From positions 1,674,001 through 1,738,000 of the forward strand of contig NZ_OZ257125.1 in assembly GCF_965279055.1 (NCBI RefSeq): a stretch of 64,000 nt of DNA. Direction: 5' to 3'. The notes under the pieces were generated by a model. The model was not told the origin of the DNA. It did not search any database and saw nothing but the letters and a program-made list of their open reading frames with translations. Origin of the DNA: Hydrocarboniphaga sp965279055 (GTDB lineage Bacteria > Pseudomonadota > Gammaproteobacteria > Nevskiales > Nevskiaceae). Shown here in pieces: positions 53,351-61,932 of the stretch. Positions within the stretch are counted from its first letter, which is position 1; each line of letters opens with the position of its first letter. The position numbers were made by a program, and so were the translations under genes.

Positions 53351-54502
53351 ATGGCTTGGAATGAGCCTGGGCCGAATCGCGACCCCTGGAATCAGGGGCC
53401 TGGCGGCGGTAAGCGCGGTGGCGACGGCCCTCCGGATCTCGACGAGCTGCTGCGTCGGCTCAAGGCGCGTCTCGGCGGCAAGAAGGGTCCGCGTCCGGCT
53501 TCCGGCGGCGGCTCCGGTTCCGGCCTGCCCAAGGGCGCCATCGGCCTGGGCGTCGCGGTGATCGCGGCGCTGTGGCTGTTCACCGGCTTCTACGTGGTCG
53601 ACGAGCAGGAGCGCGGCGTCGTGCTGCGTTTCGGCGAGTACAGCAAGACCACGCCGCCGGGCTGGGGCTGGCATGCGCCGTGGCCGATCGAGACCAAGGA
53701 GCTGGTCAACGTGACCCAGGTTCGCCAGGTCAACGATCGCGCGACGATGCTGACCAAGGACGAGAACATCGTCGACGTCGAGCTGACCGTGCAGTACCGC
53801 GTGTCCTCCGCCGAGCAGTACCTGTTTTCGGTGGACGATCCCGACATGACGCTGCGCCAGGCGACCAAGTCCGCGGTGCGCGAAACCGTCGGCCGCAGCG
53901 AAATGGACTTCATCCTGACCGAGGGCCGCCAGGCCGTCGCCGACCGCACCAAGCAGCTGCTGCAGGACCGGCTCGACGCCTACAAGTGCGGCCTGATCGT
54001 CACCGAGGTGAACCTGCAGCAGGCGCAGCCGCCGGAAGCGGTTCAGTCCGCGTTCGCCGATGCGATCAAGGCGCGCGAGGATCAGCAGCGCGTCAAGAAC
54101 GAGGCCGAGGCTTACGCCAACGACCGTCTGCCGCGCGCGCGCGGCGCGGCGGCTCGTCAGCTGGAAGAAGCCCAGGCCTACCGCGACCAGGTGGTCGCGC
54201 GCGCCGAAGGCGATGCCTCGCGTTTCAGCCAGTTGGTGACCGAATACCGCAAGGCGCCGAAAGTCACGCGTGACCGCATGTACCTGGACACGATGACCCA
54301 GGTGCTGTCGGGCAGCAGCAAGGTGCTGGTCGACAGCAAGCCGGGCAATAACCAGATGCTGTATCTGCCGCTGGAACAACTGCTCAAGGCCGTGCCCAAG
54401 ACCGACGAGGCGCCGGACTATTCGATGCCGCAGGGCCTGGCTGGCCGCAACGGCACCGCGGTGCCGACCGATCCGTCGCGCACGCGCGACCGGGGGCGCT
54501 AA
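53351..54502 (+). CDS. hflK: HflK, subunit of the HflKC membrane complex
   Basis: 383 residues: MAWNEPGPNRDPWNQG start, Gly-rich cytosolic segment with LDELLRRL, one membrane helix (AIGLGVAVIAALWLFTGFYVV, about 58-80), then the SPFH/band-7 domain and an Ala/Glu-rich coiled-coil region (about 240-310). HflKC encloses FtsH and limits its proteolysis of membrane and phage regulators. CTGGAG lies 7 bp before ATG. hflC begins 3 bp after the stop. Confidence 0.96.
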   Translation: MAWNEPGPNRDPWNQGPGGGKRGGDGPPDLDELLRRLKARLGGKKGPRPASGGGSGSGLPKGAIGLGVAVIAALWLFTGFYVVDEQERGVVLRFGEYSKTTPPGWGWHAPWPIETKELVNVTQVRQVNDRATMLTKDENIVDVELTVQYRVSSAEQYLFSVDDPDMTLRQATKSAVRETVGRSEMDFILTEGRQAVADRTKQLLQDRLDAYKCGLIVTEVNLQQAQPPEAVQSAFADAIKAREDQQRVKNEAEAYANDRLPRARGAAARQLEEAQAYRDQVVARAEGDASRFSQLVTEYRKAPKVTRDRMYLDTMTQVLSGSSKVLVDSKPGNNQMLYLPLEQLLKAVPKTDEAPDYSMPQGLAGRNGTAVPTDPSRTRDRGR

Positions 54503-54505
54503 CAC

Positions 54506-55375
54506 ATGAAGAATTCACAGATGTTGGGTATCGCGGTCGCGGCGCTGGTGCTGCTCGGCCTGGTCAGCTCGTTCTTTGTCGTCGACCAGCGCGAGCGTGT
54601 GGTGCTGTTCCAGTTCGGCGAAATCCAGGGCACCGACTATCCGGCCGGCCTGCATTTCAAACTGCCGTTCATCCAGAACGTGCTGCGTTTCGACGGCCGC
54701 ATTCTGACGCTCGACAATCAGACCGAGAATTTTCTGACCGTCGAGAAGAAGAACGTCGAGGTCGACTACTACGTGAAGTGGCGCATCGCCGACACCACCG
54801 CGTACTACCGTTCCACCGGCGGCCAGGACATCGTGGCGATGGATCGCCTGTCGGCCATCATCAACCGCGGCCTGCGCGACCAGTTCGGCTCGCGCACGGT
54901 GCAGCAGGTGGTGTCCGGCGAGCGTGACGAGATCCTGCAGTCGCTGCAGAAGAACGCGGCGGACGCGGTCAAGGACCTCGGTATCAAGCTGGTCGACGTG
55001 CGCGTCAAGCGCGTCGATCTGCCCAAGGACGTCAGCGATTCGGTCTACGAGCGCATGCGCGCCGAACGTACCCGCGTCGCATCCGACCTGCGCGCGCGCG
55101 GTGCCGAAGAGGCCGAAAAGATCCGTGCCGAAGCCGACCGCGAGGCGCAGACCTCGCTGGCCAATGCCTATCGCGACGCCGAAAAACTGCGCGGTGAAGG
55201 CGATGCCAAGGCCTCGGAAATCTACGCCGCGGCCTACGGCCAGGACCAGGAGTTCTACAACTTTTACCGCTCGCTCGGCGTGTATCGCGACGCCTTCGGC
55301 AAGGGCAAGGACATCATGGTGCTGCAGCCCGAGGGCGAGCTGTTCAAGTACTTCAAGAAAGATTCCGCGCCTTAA
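54506..55375 (+). CDS. hflC: HflC, subunit of the HflKC membrane complex
   Basis: 289 residues. N-terminal membrane anchor (MLGIAVAALVLLGLVSSFFVV), then a band-7 domain starting QRERVVLFQFGEI and a coiled-coil segment RMRAERTRVASDLRARGAEEAEKI. Partner of HflK in the FtsH-modulating periplasmic complex. It follows hflK at 3 bp and is in one operon with it. Confidence 0.96.
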   Translation: MKNSQMLGIAVAALVLLGLVSSFFVVDQRERVVLFQFGEIQGTDYPAGLHFKLPFIQNVLRFDGRILTLDNQTENFLTVEKKNVEVDYYVKWRIADTTAYYRSTGGQDIVAMDRLSAIINRGLRDQFGSRTVQQVVSGERDEILQSLQKNAADAVKDLGIKLVDVRVKRVDLPKDVSDSVYERMRAERTRVASDLRARGAEEAEKIRAEADREAQTSLANAYRDAEKLRGEGDAKASEIYAAAYGQDQEFYNFYRSLGVYRDAFGKGKDIMVLQPEGELFKYFKKDSAP

Positions 55376-55401
55376 GCAATCGAGCGCGGAATCGACAGCT
55401 C

Positions 55402-55596
55402 GTGTGGGAAGAGATCGTTCGGGCGGTGGCGCTGCTGTTGGTGATCGAGGGCGTGATGCCTTTTCTGTCACCGCGGCGCTTTCGCAAGTCGCTGCTGAAC
55501 TTCGCCAGTCTGGAAGACCGCTGGATGCGCCTGATGGGCCTGGTCAGCATGGTCGCCGGGCTGCTTTTCCTGCAGCTGGTGCTGCAGTCCAACTGA
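55402..55596 (+). CDS. DUF2065 (YjeT-like) small membrane protein
   Basis: 64 residues from GTG 55402 (MWEEIVRAVALLLVIEG). Two hydrophobic helices (about 5-21 and 43-60) flank a basic loop (SPRRFRKS). The family is always found just after hflC; function unknown. The sequence fits the family over its whole length. Confidence 0.88.
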   Translation: MWEEIVRAVALLLVIEGVMPFLSPRRFRKSLLNFASLEDRWMRLMGLVSMVAGLLFLQLVLQSN

Positions 55597-55739
55597 GCCG
55601 GGCGTTCACGCCGCCGGGCCGTCATGCCGCCGTAACTGGCAATGACAGTCCGGGACGAGGACAATAGCGCCCGCCGAAGGCCGGGCACGCCGCCCGCGCT
55701 CCGCCCGATTCCCAACTTTTACCGCAACCCAATCCGATC

Positions 55740-56717
55740 ATGGCCATCAAACGCTGGATGCTGCCCGATGGCATGGAAGAAGCGCTGCCGCCGGTGTCCT
55801 GGCAACTCGAGGACCTGCGCCGCAAGCTGCTCGACCACTATCGCGCGGCACGCTACGAGCTGATCTTCCCGCCGATGATCGAGCACCTGGACGCGCTGCT
55901 GACCGGCGCCGGCAGCGACCTCGAGCAGCAGATCTTCAAGTTCACCGATCCGAGCAGCGGCCGGCTGCTCGGCCTGCGCGCGGACATGACGCCGCAGGCC
56001 GCGCGCATCGCGGCGCGCCGCTATGCCGACGAAGACTCCGTGCGCCTCTGCTACCTGGGCACCGTGCTGCGCGTATCGCCGGACAGCCAGGGCGGCGCGC
56101 GCTCGCCGCGCCAGGTCGGCTGCGAGCTGTTCGGTGAGCCCGGCATCGAGGCGGATTTCGAAATCCTCAAGCTGATGCTGGAGACGATCCAGCTGGCCGG
56201 CGTCGGCGGCGTGCATCTGGATCTGGGCCACGTCGGCATCTACCGCTCGCTGGCCGCCAAGCTGGCGCTGGACGAGGACGAGGAAGCCGCGCTGTTCGAC
56301 ATCCTGCAGCGCAAGTCGCACCCGGATCTGGCCGAGTTCGCCGCCAGCAGCAAGCGCCTCAACGGCCTGGCGCAGACCTTCTCGGCGCTGATCGATCTGA
56401 ACGGCGACGTCGCCGTGCTCGAGCGCGCGCGCCAGACGCTGGCGGGCGAGGGCATGGCCGAGGCGCTGGCGACGCTGGAGCAGGCTGCGGCCGAACTGCA
56501 GCGGCGCTTCCCGGACGTGCCGATCCACGTCGACCTGGCCGAGCTGCGCGGCCTGAAGTACCACACCGGCCTGGTATTCGCGGCTTTCGTGCCCGGCCAC
56601 GGCCGCGAAATCGCCCGCGGTGGGCGCTACGATGGCGTCGGCCACGAGTTCGGCAGGCCGCGTCCGGCGACCGGCTTTTCCGCCGACATGAACGAGTTGA
56701 TCCGACTCGGTGCCTGA
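55740..56717 (+). CDS. hisZ: ATP phosphoribosyltransferase regulatory subunit HisZ (short form)
   Basis: 325 residues. Class II synthetase-like fold without synthetase activity: WMLPDGMEEALPP, FKFTDPSSGRLLGLRADMTPQAARIAARR, LGHVGIYRSL, and GGRYDGVGHEFGRPRPATGFS. HisZ activates the short form of HisG in histidine synthesis, so this genome should have a HisG lacking the regulatory domain. It ends right after the GFSADMNELIRLG segment, whereas longer HisZ proteins of pseudomonads go on for about 60 residues. It is next to purA, as in Pseudomonas. Confidence 0.92.
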   Translation: MAIKRWMLPDGMEEALPPVSWQLEDLRRKLLDHYRAARYELIFPPMIEHLDALLTGAGSDLEQQIFKFTDPSSGRLLGLRADMTPQAARIAARRYADEDSVRLCYLGTVLRVSPDSQGGARSPRQVGCELFGEPGIEADFEILKLMLETIQLAGVGGVHLDLGHVGIYRSLAAKLALDEDEEAALFDILQRKSHPDLAEFAASSKRLNGLAQTFSALIDLNGDVAVLERARQTLAGEGMAEALATLEQAAAELQRRFPDVPIHVDLAELRGLKYHTGLVFAAFVPGHGREIARGGRYDGVGHEFGRPRPATGFSADMNELIRLGA

Positions 56718-56789
56718 GCGTTTCAGGCGTCGAATCCTTGCGCCGCTGTGGCGCGTGTGGCTGTAACACAACGATGGTAGAGAACGCAC

Positions 56790-56897
56790 ATGGGTAAATC
56801 AGTAGTGATCATCGGCGCCATGAGGCCGCGTCTCGACGCGGCCGCGAAACAACGCGGGCTTCGCCCCGCTGGGCGCCAGGAGCTGAACCATGGGTAA
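56790..56897 (+). CDS. upstream leader frame 1 of purA (35 codons)
   Basis: ATG 56790 reads MGKSVVIIGA, identical to the PurA N-terminus, then MRPRLDAAAKQRGLR and PAGRQELNHG, ending at TAA 56895-56897. The stop lies 3 bp inside the second leader frame, so termination and restart could be coupled. The tail is basic and has no known relative that I recognise. No strong ribosome site precedes this first copy. Translation is inferred; only the frame is seen. Confidence 0.45.
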   Translation: MGKSVVIIGAMRPRLDAAAKQRGLRPAGRQELNHG

Positions 56898-56989
56898 GTC
56901 AGTGGTCATCATCGGCGCCATGAGGCCGCGTCTCGACGCGGCCGCAAAACAACGCGGGCTTCGCCCCGCTGGGCGCCAGGAGCTGAACC
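56790..56989 (+). repeat. two tandem 100-bp units before purA, each starting with purA codons 1-10
   Basis: Unit 1 (56790-56889) and unit 2 (56890-56989) differ at four positions: offsets 9, 15, 18 and 57. Each is 30 bp equal or nearly equal to the purA 5' end (ATGGGTAAGTCAGTGGTC and on) plus a 70-bp spacer. The spacer folds into hairpin GGCCGCGT-ctcg-ACGCGGCC and hairpin GCGGG-cttcgc-CCCGC and ends in AGGAG, 7 bp before the next ATG. purA is therefore the third, complete copy. Confidence 0.97.

Positions 56990-56997
<8 letters not shown>
56890..56997 (+). CDS. upstream leader frame 2 of purA (35 codons)
   Basis: Encodes the same 35 residues as leader frame 1 despite four base differences, all silent. 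AGGAG (56878-56882) lies 7 bp before ATG 56890, inside codons of frame 1. TAA 56995-56997 overlaps the first codons of purA, whose own AGGAG (56978-56982) lies within this frame. The three frames are in three different registers. Confidence 0.5.
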
Positions 56998-58282
<1,285 letters not shown>

Positions 58283-58306
58283 GTTGGTGCCTCGTCGTCG
58301 GTAACG

Positions 58307-58334
58307 AAAGCCCCTGGATTCCGGGGGCTTTTGC
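58307..58334 (+). terminator. Rho-independent terminator after purA
   Basis: AAAGCCCC-tggattcc-GGGGGCTTTT hairpin, about 25 bp after the purA stop. Confidence 0.85.
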
Positions 58335-58346
58335 GTTGGGCCGGGA

Positions 58347-58376
58347 TTGTGTCGCCGGCATCCGGCTGGGTAGAAT
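58347..58376 (+). promoter_or_regulatory. sigma-70-like promoter in the purA to DapA-like gap
   Basis: -35 TTGTGT, 18-bp spacer, -10 TAGAAT (58371-58376). The expected start site falls on or beside the ATG at 58383. The 314-bp gap 58283-58596 otherwise holds the purA terminator, one short frame and two hairpins. Confidence 0.5.
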
Positions 58377-58382
58377 CGCCGC

Positions 58383-58478
58383 ATGTCCGTCGCTAGCTCC
58401 GCACATCGCCCCGCAGCCGCCCAGCCGATGCTGAGCCGCCTGCCGTGCGCGGACTACAAAAAACTCACGTCCTCCTGA
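58383..58478 (+). CDS. possible leaderless 31-residue leader peptide
   Basis: ATG 58383 lies 6 bp after a -10 box, so a transcript from it would begin at or next to the start codon. The frame reads MSVASSAHRPAAAQPMLSR then LPCADYKKLTSS, and its stop TGA (58476-58478) lies inside the first arm of a hairpin. No family is recognised. Whether it is translated is open. Confidence 0.3.
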   Translation: MSVASSAHRPAAAQPMLSRLPCADYKKLTSS

Positions 58479-58514
58479 CCGGGGCGTGTGGCCCCGTCAG
58501 GCAAGCTGACGGGG
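58474..58514 (+). promoter_or_regulatory. two mutually exclusive hairpins upstream of the DapA-like gene
   Basis: Segment CCCCGTCAG (58492-58500) can pair with upstream CCTGAC-c-GGGGC (58474-58485; 11 bp, one bulged C, loop GTGTG) or with downstream CTGACGGGG (58506-58514; 9 perfect bp, loop GCAAG). It looks like a switch or attenuator but no T-run follows. It lies 83 bp before the gene. Confidence 0.5.
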
Positions 58515-58596
58515 AGAACTGCATCGACCGTTTCTGAATCCTCATCCGCAAGCCTGACCGTCTGACCGGTCTTCACTTGTATGGAAGGGATTTGAA

Positions 58597-59460
58597 ATGC
58601 GTTCTTTTGCCGGTATCTGGATTCCACTGGTTACACCATTCCAACGCGATGGCGCCGTCGATCACGCGGCGCTGTCTTCGCTGACCGCGAGGCTGCGGCC
58701 CGACATCGCGGGATTCGTCGTCTGCGGTTCGACCGGCGAGGCGCACGCGCTGGACGAGTCCGAGCAGTTGGCGGTGCTCGACACGGTGCTCGCGGCAGCA
58801 GGCGATACACCCGTCGTGATGGGCCTGGGCGGGCCGCATCGAGCGCATCTGCACCAGCAGTTGTCGACGCTGAGCAGCCGGCGCCTCGCCGGTCTGCTGA
58901 TTGCGCCGCCTTACTACGTGCGGCCGTCGCAGGCGGCGATCGTCGACTACTTTCTGGACCTGGCCGATCGCGCGAGCGACCCGATCATCGCGTACAACAT
59001 TCCGTATCGCACGGGCGTATCGATGGACTTTGCGACGTTCGAGCAGATCGCGCGTCACCGCAACATCCAGGCGGTCAAGGATTGCGGCGGCAATCCAGCG
59101 CTGACGATGGACCTGATCACGCGTACGCCGCTGCAGGTTCTTGCGGGCGAGGACGCCAATATCCTGACGACGCTGTGTGCCGGCGGCGTCGGCGCGATCG
59201 CCGCGTCCGCGCATCTGTTCCCGCAGCGATTCACCGCGATCCATCGGCTGATCCTCGGCGATCGGATCAGCGAGGCGCGCACACTGTTTCATGGACTCTG
59301 GCCGCTGATCCAGGCCTTGTTCGACGAGCCCAATCCCGCCGGCATCAAGGCCGCGCTGGCAAACAGCGGGCTGATGCAAGCGCACTGTCGAGCGCCGATG
59401 GCCAGCGCCTCGCCCGCGCTCGATCAAAAGCTCGCCGGCCTGCTGCAGCAGCTGCAGTAG
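58597..59460 (+). CDS. dihydrodipicolinate synthase/N-acetylneuraminate lyase family protein
   Basis: 287 residues. DapA-type (beta/alpha)8 enzyme: GSTGEAHAL in place of the usual GTTGE, Tyr133 and carboxylate-binding Arg138 in YNIPYRTG, and Schiff-base Lys161 in AVKDCGGN, in register with E. coli DapA. So it binds an alpha-keto acid such as pyruvate; whether it is DapA, a hydroxy-keto-acid aldolase or a dehydratase cannot be settled. Its place in an accessory locus with esterase and 2-hydroxyacid dehydrogenase genes favours a catabolic aldolase. GGAAGGG precedes the start. It is convergent with the TetR gene (4 bp between stops). Confidence 0.85.
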   Translation: MRSFAGIWIPLVTPFQRDGAVDHAALSSLTARLRPDIAGFVVCGSTGEAHALDESEQLAVLDTVLAAAGDTPVVMGLGGPHRAHLHQQLSTLSSRRLAGLLIAPPYYVRPSQAAIVDYFLDLADRASDPIIAYNIPYRTGVSMDFATFEQIARHRNIQAVKDCGGNPALTMDLITRTPLQVLAGEDANILTTLCAGGVGAIAASAHLFPQRFTAIHRLILGDRISEARTLFHGLWPLIQALFDEPNPAGIKAALANSGLMQAHCRAPMASASPALDQKLAGLLQQLQ

Positions 59461-59464
59461 CCGG

Positions 59465-60106
59465 CTACTCGCTCTTGCTCGCCGCGAACGTGATCGCCAG
59501 GAAGATCGTCTCCAGGTCGCGTGCCTGCACGTAGTCCATGCCGGTCTGGAAGCGCACCGTCGACAGGCCGTTGATGTGGGCGATCAGGTGGGCGGCGATG
59601 TTGTCGGCGCTGGCGCGCAGTTTCTCGCCCCTGGCCAGCGTCGAGCTGCTGATCATGCCGGCGAAATCCGTCAGGATCTTGCGCGACAGCAATATCAGCC
59701 GCTTCTCGATTTCCGGCCGGCTCAGCGCGATGGTCTGCACGACGAAGAACAGGCTTTCGCCGGCATTGGACTGATCCTTGGGCCGCGAAACGGCGACGGC
59801 GGCGGCGAGCCGTTTGATGTTGGCGCGTAGCGGGCCGCCGGCTTTGAGCTGAGATAGCAGCAGCTTGCTGATTTCTTCCAGCGTGACCGTCCACAGCTCA
59901 AAAAACAGCGTCTGCTTGTCGCCGAACAGCGAATAGATCGGCATGCGCGAATAGCCGGCATGCGCGGCGACGTCGTCGATGGTGACGGCCTCGTAGCCTT
60001 TCTCGCAGAACACCGCCCAGGCCGATGCCAGCAGTTCGCGTGAACGCTCGGCGTTCTGCTCGACGCGCGTCAGGCGGACTTTCTTGATGCTGCTGCTCGT
60101 GCTCAT
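59465..60106 (-). CDS. TetR/AcrR family transcriptional regulator
   Basis: 213 residues with helix-turn-helix VTIDDVAAHAGYSRMPIYSLFGDKQTLFFELW at about 42-75. The C-terminal ligand domain gives no substrate hint. It is divergent from the esterase-dehydrogenase pair across a 206-bp AT-rich gap with overlapping palindromes, and so probably represses that pair; it may also affect the DapA-like gene that faces it from the other side. Confidence 0.9.
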   Translation of the reverse strand: MSTSSSIKKVRLTRVEQNAERSRELLASAWAVFCEKGYEAVTIDDVAAHAGYSRMPIYSLFGDKQTLFFELWTVTLEEISKLLLSQLKAGGPLRANIKRLAAAVAVSRPKDQSNAGESLFFVVQTIALSRPEIEKRLILLSRKILTDFAGMISSSTLARGEKLRASADNIAAHLIAHINGLSTVRFQTGMDYVQARDLETIFLAITFAASKSE

Positions 60107-60153
60107 CTGGGGGCGGGCTCACGGCGGCTTGCGATGCAAAAAAAGATACCATA

Positions 60154-60173
60154 TATTGCAATACACAATGTAT
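60154..60173. promoter_or_regulatory. overlapping palindromes, candidate TetR operator
   Basis: TATTGCAATA (60154-60163) and ATACA-caa-TGTAT (60161-60173) overlap by three bases in a markedly AT-rich stretch of the 206-bp divergent gap (60107-60312). Confidence 0.5.
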
Positions 60174-60312
60174 TAATAAACACCGAATTTACTATTAAGC
60201 GGCGTATCGCGGGCAAGAGGAGAAGGCTCATGATGCCGGTCAGATGGAATGCCGACACCAGCGCGCGGGCGTCATCGGCATGCACGCCAGCTAAGACTTT
60301 TGACAGGCCTCA

Positions 60313-61932
60313 ATGAAATCCGAACCGGCTTCGCGTTATCAACTGTCGCTGCAAGAGGCGGCGACGTGCCGGCTGAGCGATGTCGAGAGTCTGCAGGTCG
60401 GCACGCGATCGGTGACGGTGGCGTTGCCGGCGGATTATCAAAAGAACAAAAGGAAGCGCTATCCCTTGCTGCTGGTGCTGGACGGCGGCGACCAGCTCGG
60501 CTCGGTGATCGAAATGAGCCGGCTGATGGCGCAGACGCGCGAGGTGCGGCCGACGATCGTCGTCGGTATCACGGTCTCGGCGTCGGAGCTGATCGATAGC
60601 GGGGCGATGGCGCAGCGCGTCGACGCCGTGATCGCGGCCTGCGACGCGCGCTATCGCAGCGAGCGCGGCGCGGCGATCGTGTTCGGCCATGCGGCAGCGG
60701 GCCGTTGCCTGCTGCAGTGGTTGGCGGCAGCGGCGGTGCAGGCGCAGCGCTTCATCGTCGCCGGTCCGGATTCGTTGCCGGCGATGGCCAAGGGCGCGGG
60801 CCGCGCTTCGGCAGGCGCGCGTCGCTTGGTTTTGTGCACGTCGCCGCAGGGTGTCGACGGCAAGCCGCTGAATGTGGTCGCCGCCGAAATCGCCGACGCC
60901 TGCGCCGGTTTGCAGATCACCCGCTTCGAACTCGACGACCTCGACGTGCTGGTCGGATCACTGGCCTGCGGCCTGCGCCAGCTGATCGCAACCGGGCTCA
61001 ACTACGGTGATGAAGTGCTGGCGATGCGCAGGCCGCTGATGATGTACGCGATGCGCGCCTTGTCACCCTTGCTCGGCCGCCTCACAGCGAAGCCGCCGCA
61101 GGCCGTCGTCGACGACACGCGCTATCGGCTGCATTCGGCGAAGCTGTCGCGCGACTTCGAGATCTTCGTCGCGATGCCGCGGTCAGCGGTGCTCGATCCG
61201 AGCCGGCGTTATCCGGCGCTGGTAGTGCTCGACGCGAATATCGAATTCAGCATCGTCGCCGAAACCGCGTCGCGCATGGCGGCGCAAGCGCAGACCGAGG
61301 AGCTGATCGTGATCGGCATCGGTACGCCGCGCGCGGAAGGCATGGTCGCGTTCGGTTTTCGCCGCTTCGAGGAATTGTCGCCGCCGATCGATGGCTACGA
61401 CTACGGCGACGATCTGGGCCGCATCTTCCGTTCGCTGTTCTCGATGCGCGGCCAGGACGCGCGTCAGCGCCTGGGGCGTGCGCCGGACCTGCTGGCGTTC
61501 ATCGTCGACGAGTTGTTGCCGCATCTCGCCGCGCTGCCGATCGACACAACGCGCATGGGCCTGCTCGGCCATTCCGCCGGCGGGGCGTTTGTCGCCTACG
61601 CGCTGTCGCAGCCGACGTCGCCGTTCAAACACTATGTCGCGATCAGCCCGGGCATCGGCATCAGCGGCTGGTGGTTGATGAAACAGCCGCCGTCGGCGGC
61701 GGTCGCCGGACGCAGTGCGGTGCTGAGCCTGGGCAGCGAGGAACTGCTCAACGGCTTCAACAACGTCGCCGGCATTCAGGATACCGAGGCCTATTCGCAA
61801 CGACTGCGCGCGCCGGGCAACATGGACGTCGCGTTCCGTTGCTTCGACGGCGAAACCCACAGCACGATTTTCCCGCGCGCGCTGGTGTACGCGCTCGCGA
61901 CCCTTTATCCCGAAGCCGGAGCCGGCAGATGA
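60313..61932 (+). CDS. tandem esterase-like alpha/beta hydrolase, N-terminal half lacking the nucleophile
   Basis: 539 residues made of two esterase-D-like halves. Half 1 (about 25-235): VTVALPADYQKNKRKRYPLLLVLDGG, then VFGHAAAG at 123-130. Half 2 (about 270-530): FEIFVAMP...RRYPALVVLDAN, then LLGHSAGG with Ser421, and a late His in GETHSTIF. The first elbow has Ala127 where the second has Ser421, so only half 2 should be catalytic. No signal peptide. The substrate is probably an ester or thioester of a small acid; inference from neighbours. ATG overlap (ATGA) couples it to the FAD enzyme. Confidence 0.82.
   Translation: MKSEPASRYQLSLQEAATCRLSDVESLQVGTRSVTVALPADYQKNKRKRYPLLLVLDGGDQLGSVIEMSRLMAQTREVRPTIVVGITVSASELIDSGAMAQRVDAVIAACDARYRSERGAAIVFGHAAAGRCLLQWLAAAAVQAQRFIVAGPDSLPAMAKGAGRASAGARRLVLCTSPQGVDGKPLNVVAAEIADACAGLQITRFELDDLDVLVGSLACGLRQLIATGLNYGDEVLAMRRPLMMYAMRALSPLLGRLTAKPPQAVVDDTRYRLHSAKLSRDFEIFVAMPRSAVLDPSRRYPALVVLDANIEFSIVAETASRMAAQAQTEELIVIGIGTPRAEGMVAFGFRRFEELSPPIDGYDYGDDLGRIFRSLFSMRGQDARQRLGRAPDLLAFIVDELLPHLAALPIDTTRMGLLGHSAGGAFVAYALSQPTSPFKHYVAISPGIGISGWWLMKQPPSAAVAGRSAVLSLGSEELLNGFNNVAGIQDTEAYSQRLRAPGNMDVAFRCFDGETHSTIFPRALVYALATLYPEAGAGR

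Noticed and set aside
56790..56989. CRISPR array
   Set aside because: The units are contiguous 100-bp tandem copies with no variable spacers and include coding sequence of purA; no cas gene is near.
58474..58514. Simple Rho-independent terminator
   Set aside because: Neither hairpin is followed by a T-run; the purA terminator is already at 58307-58334.
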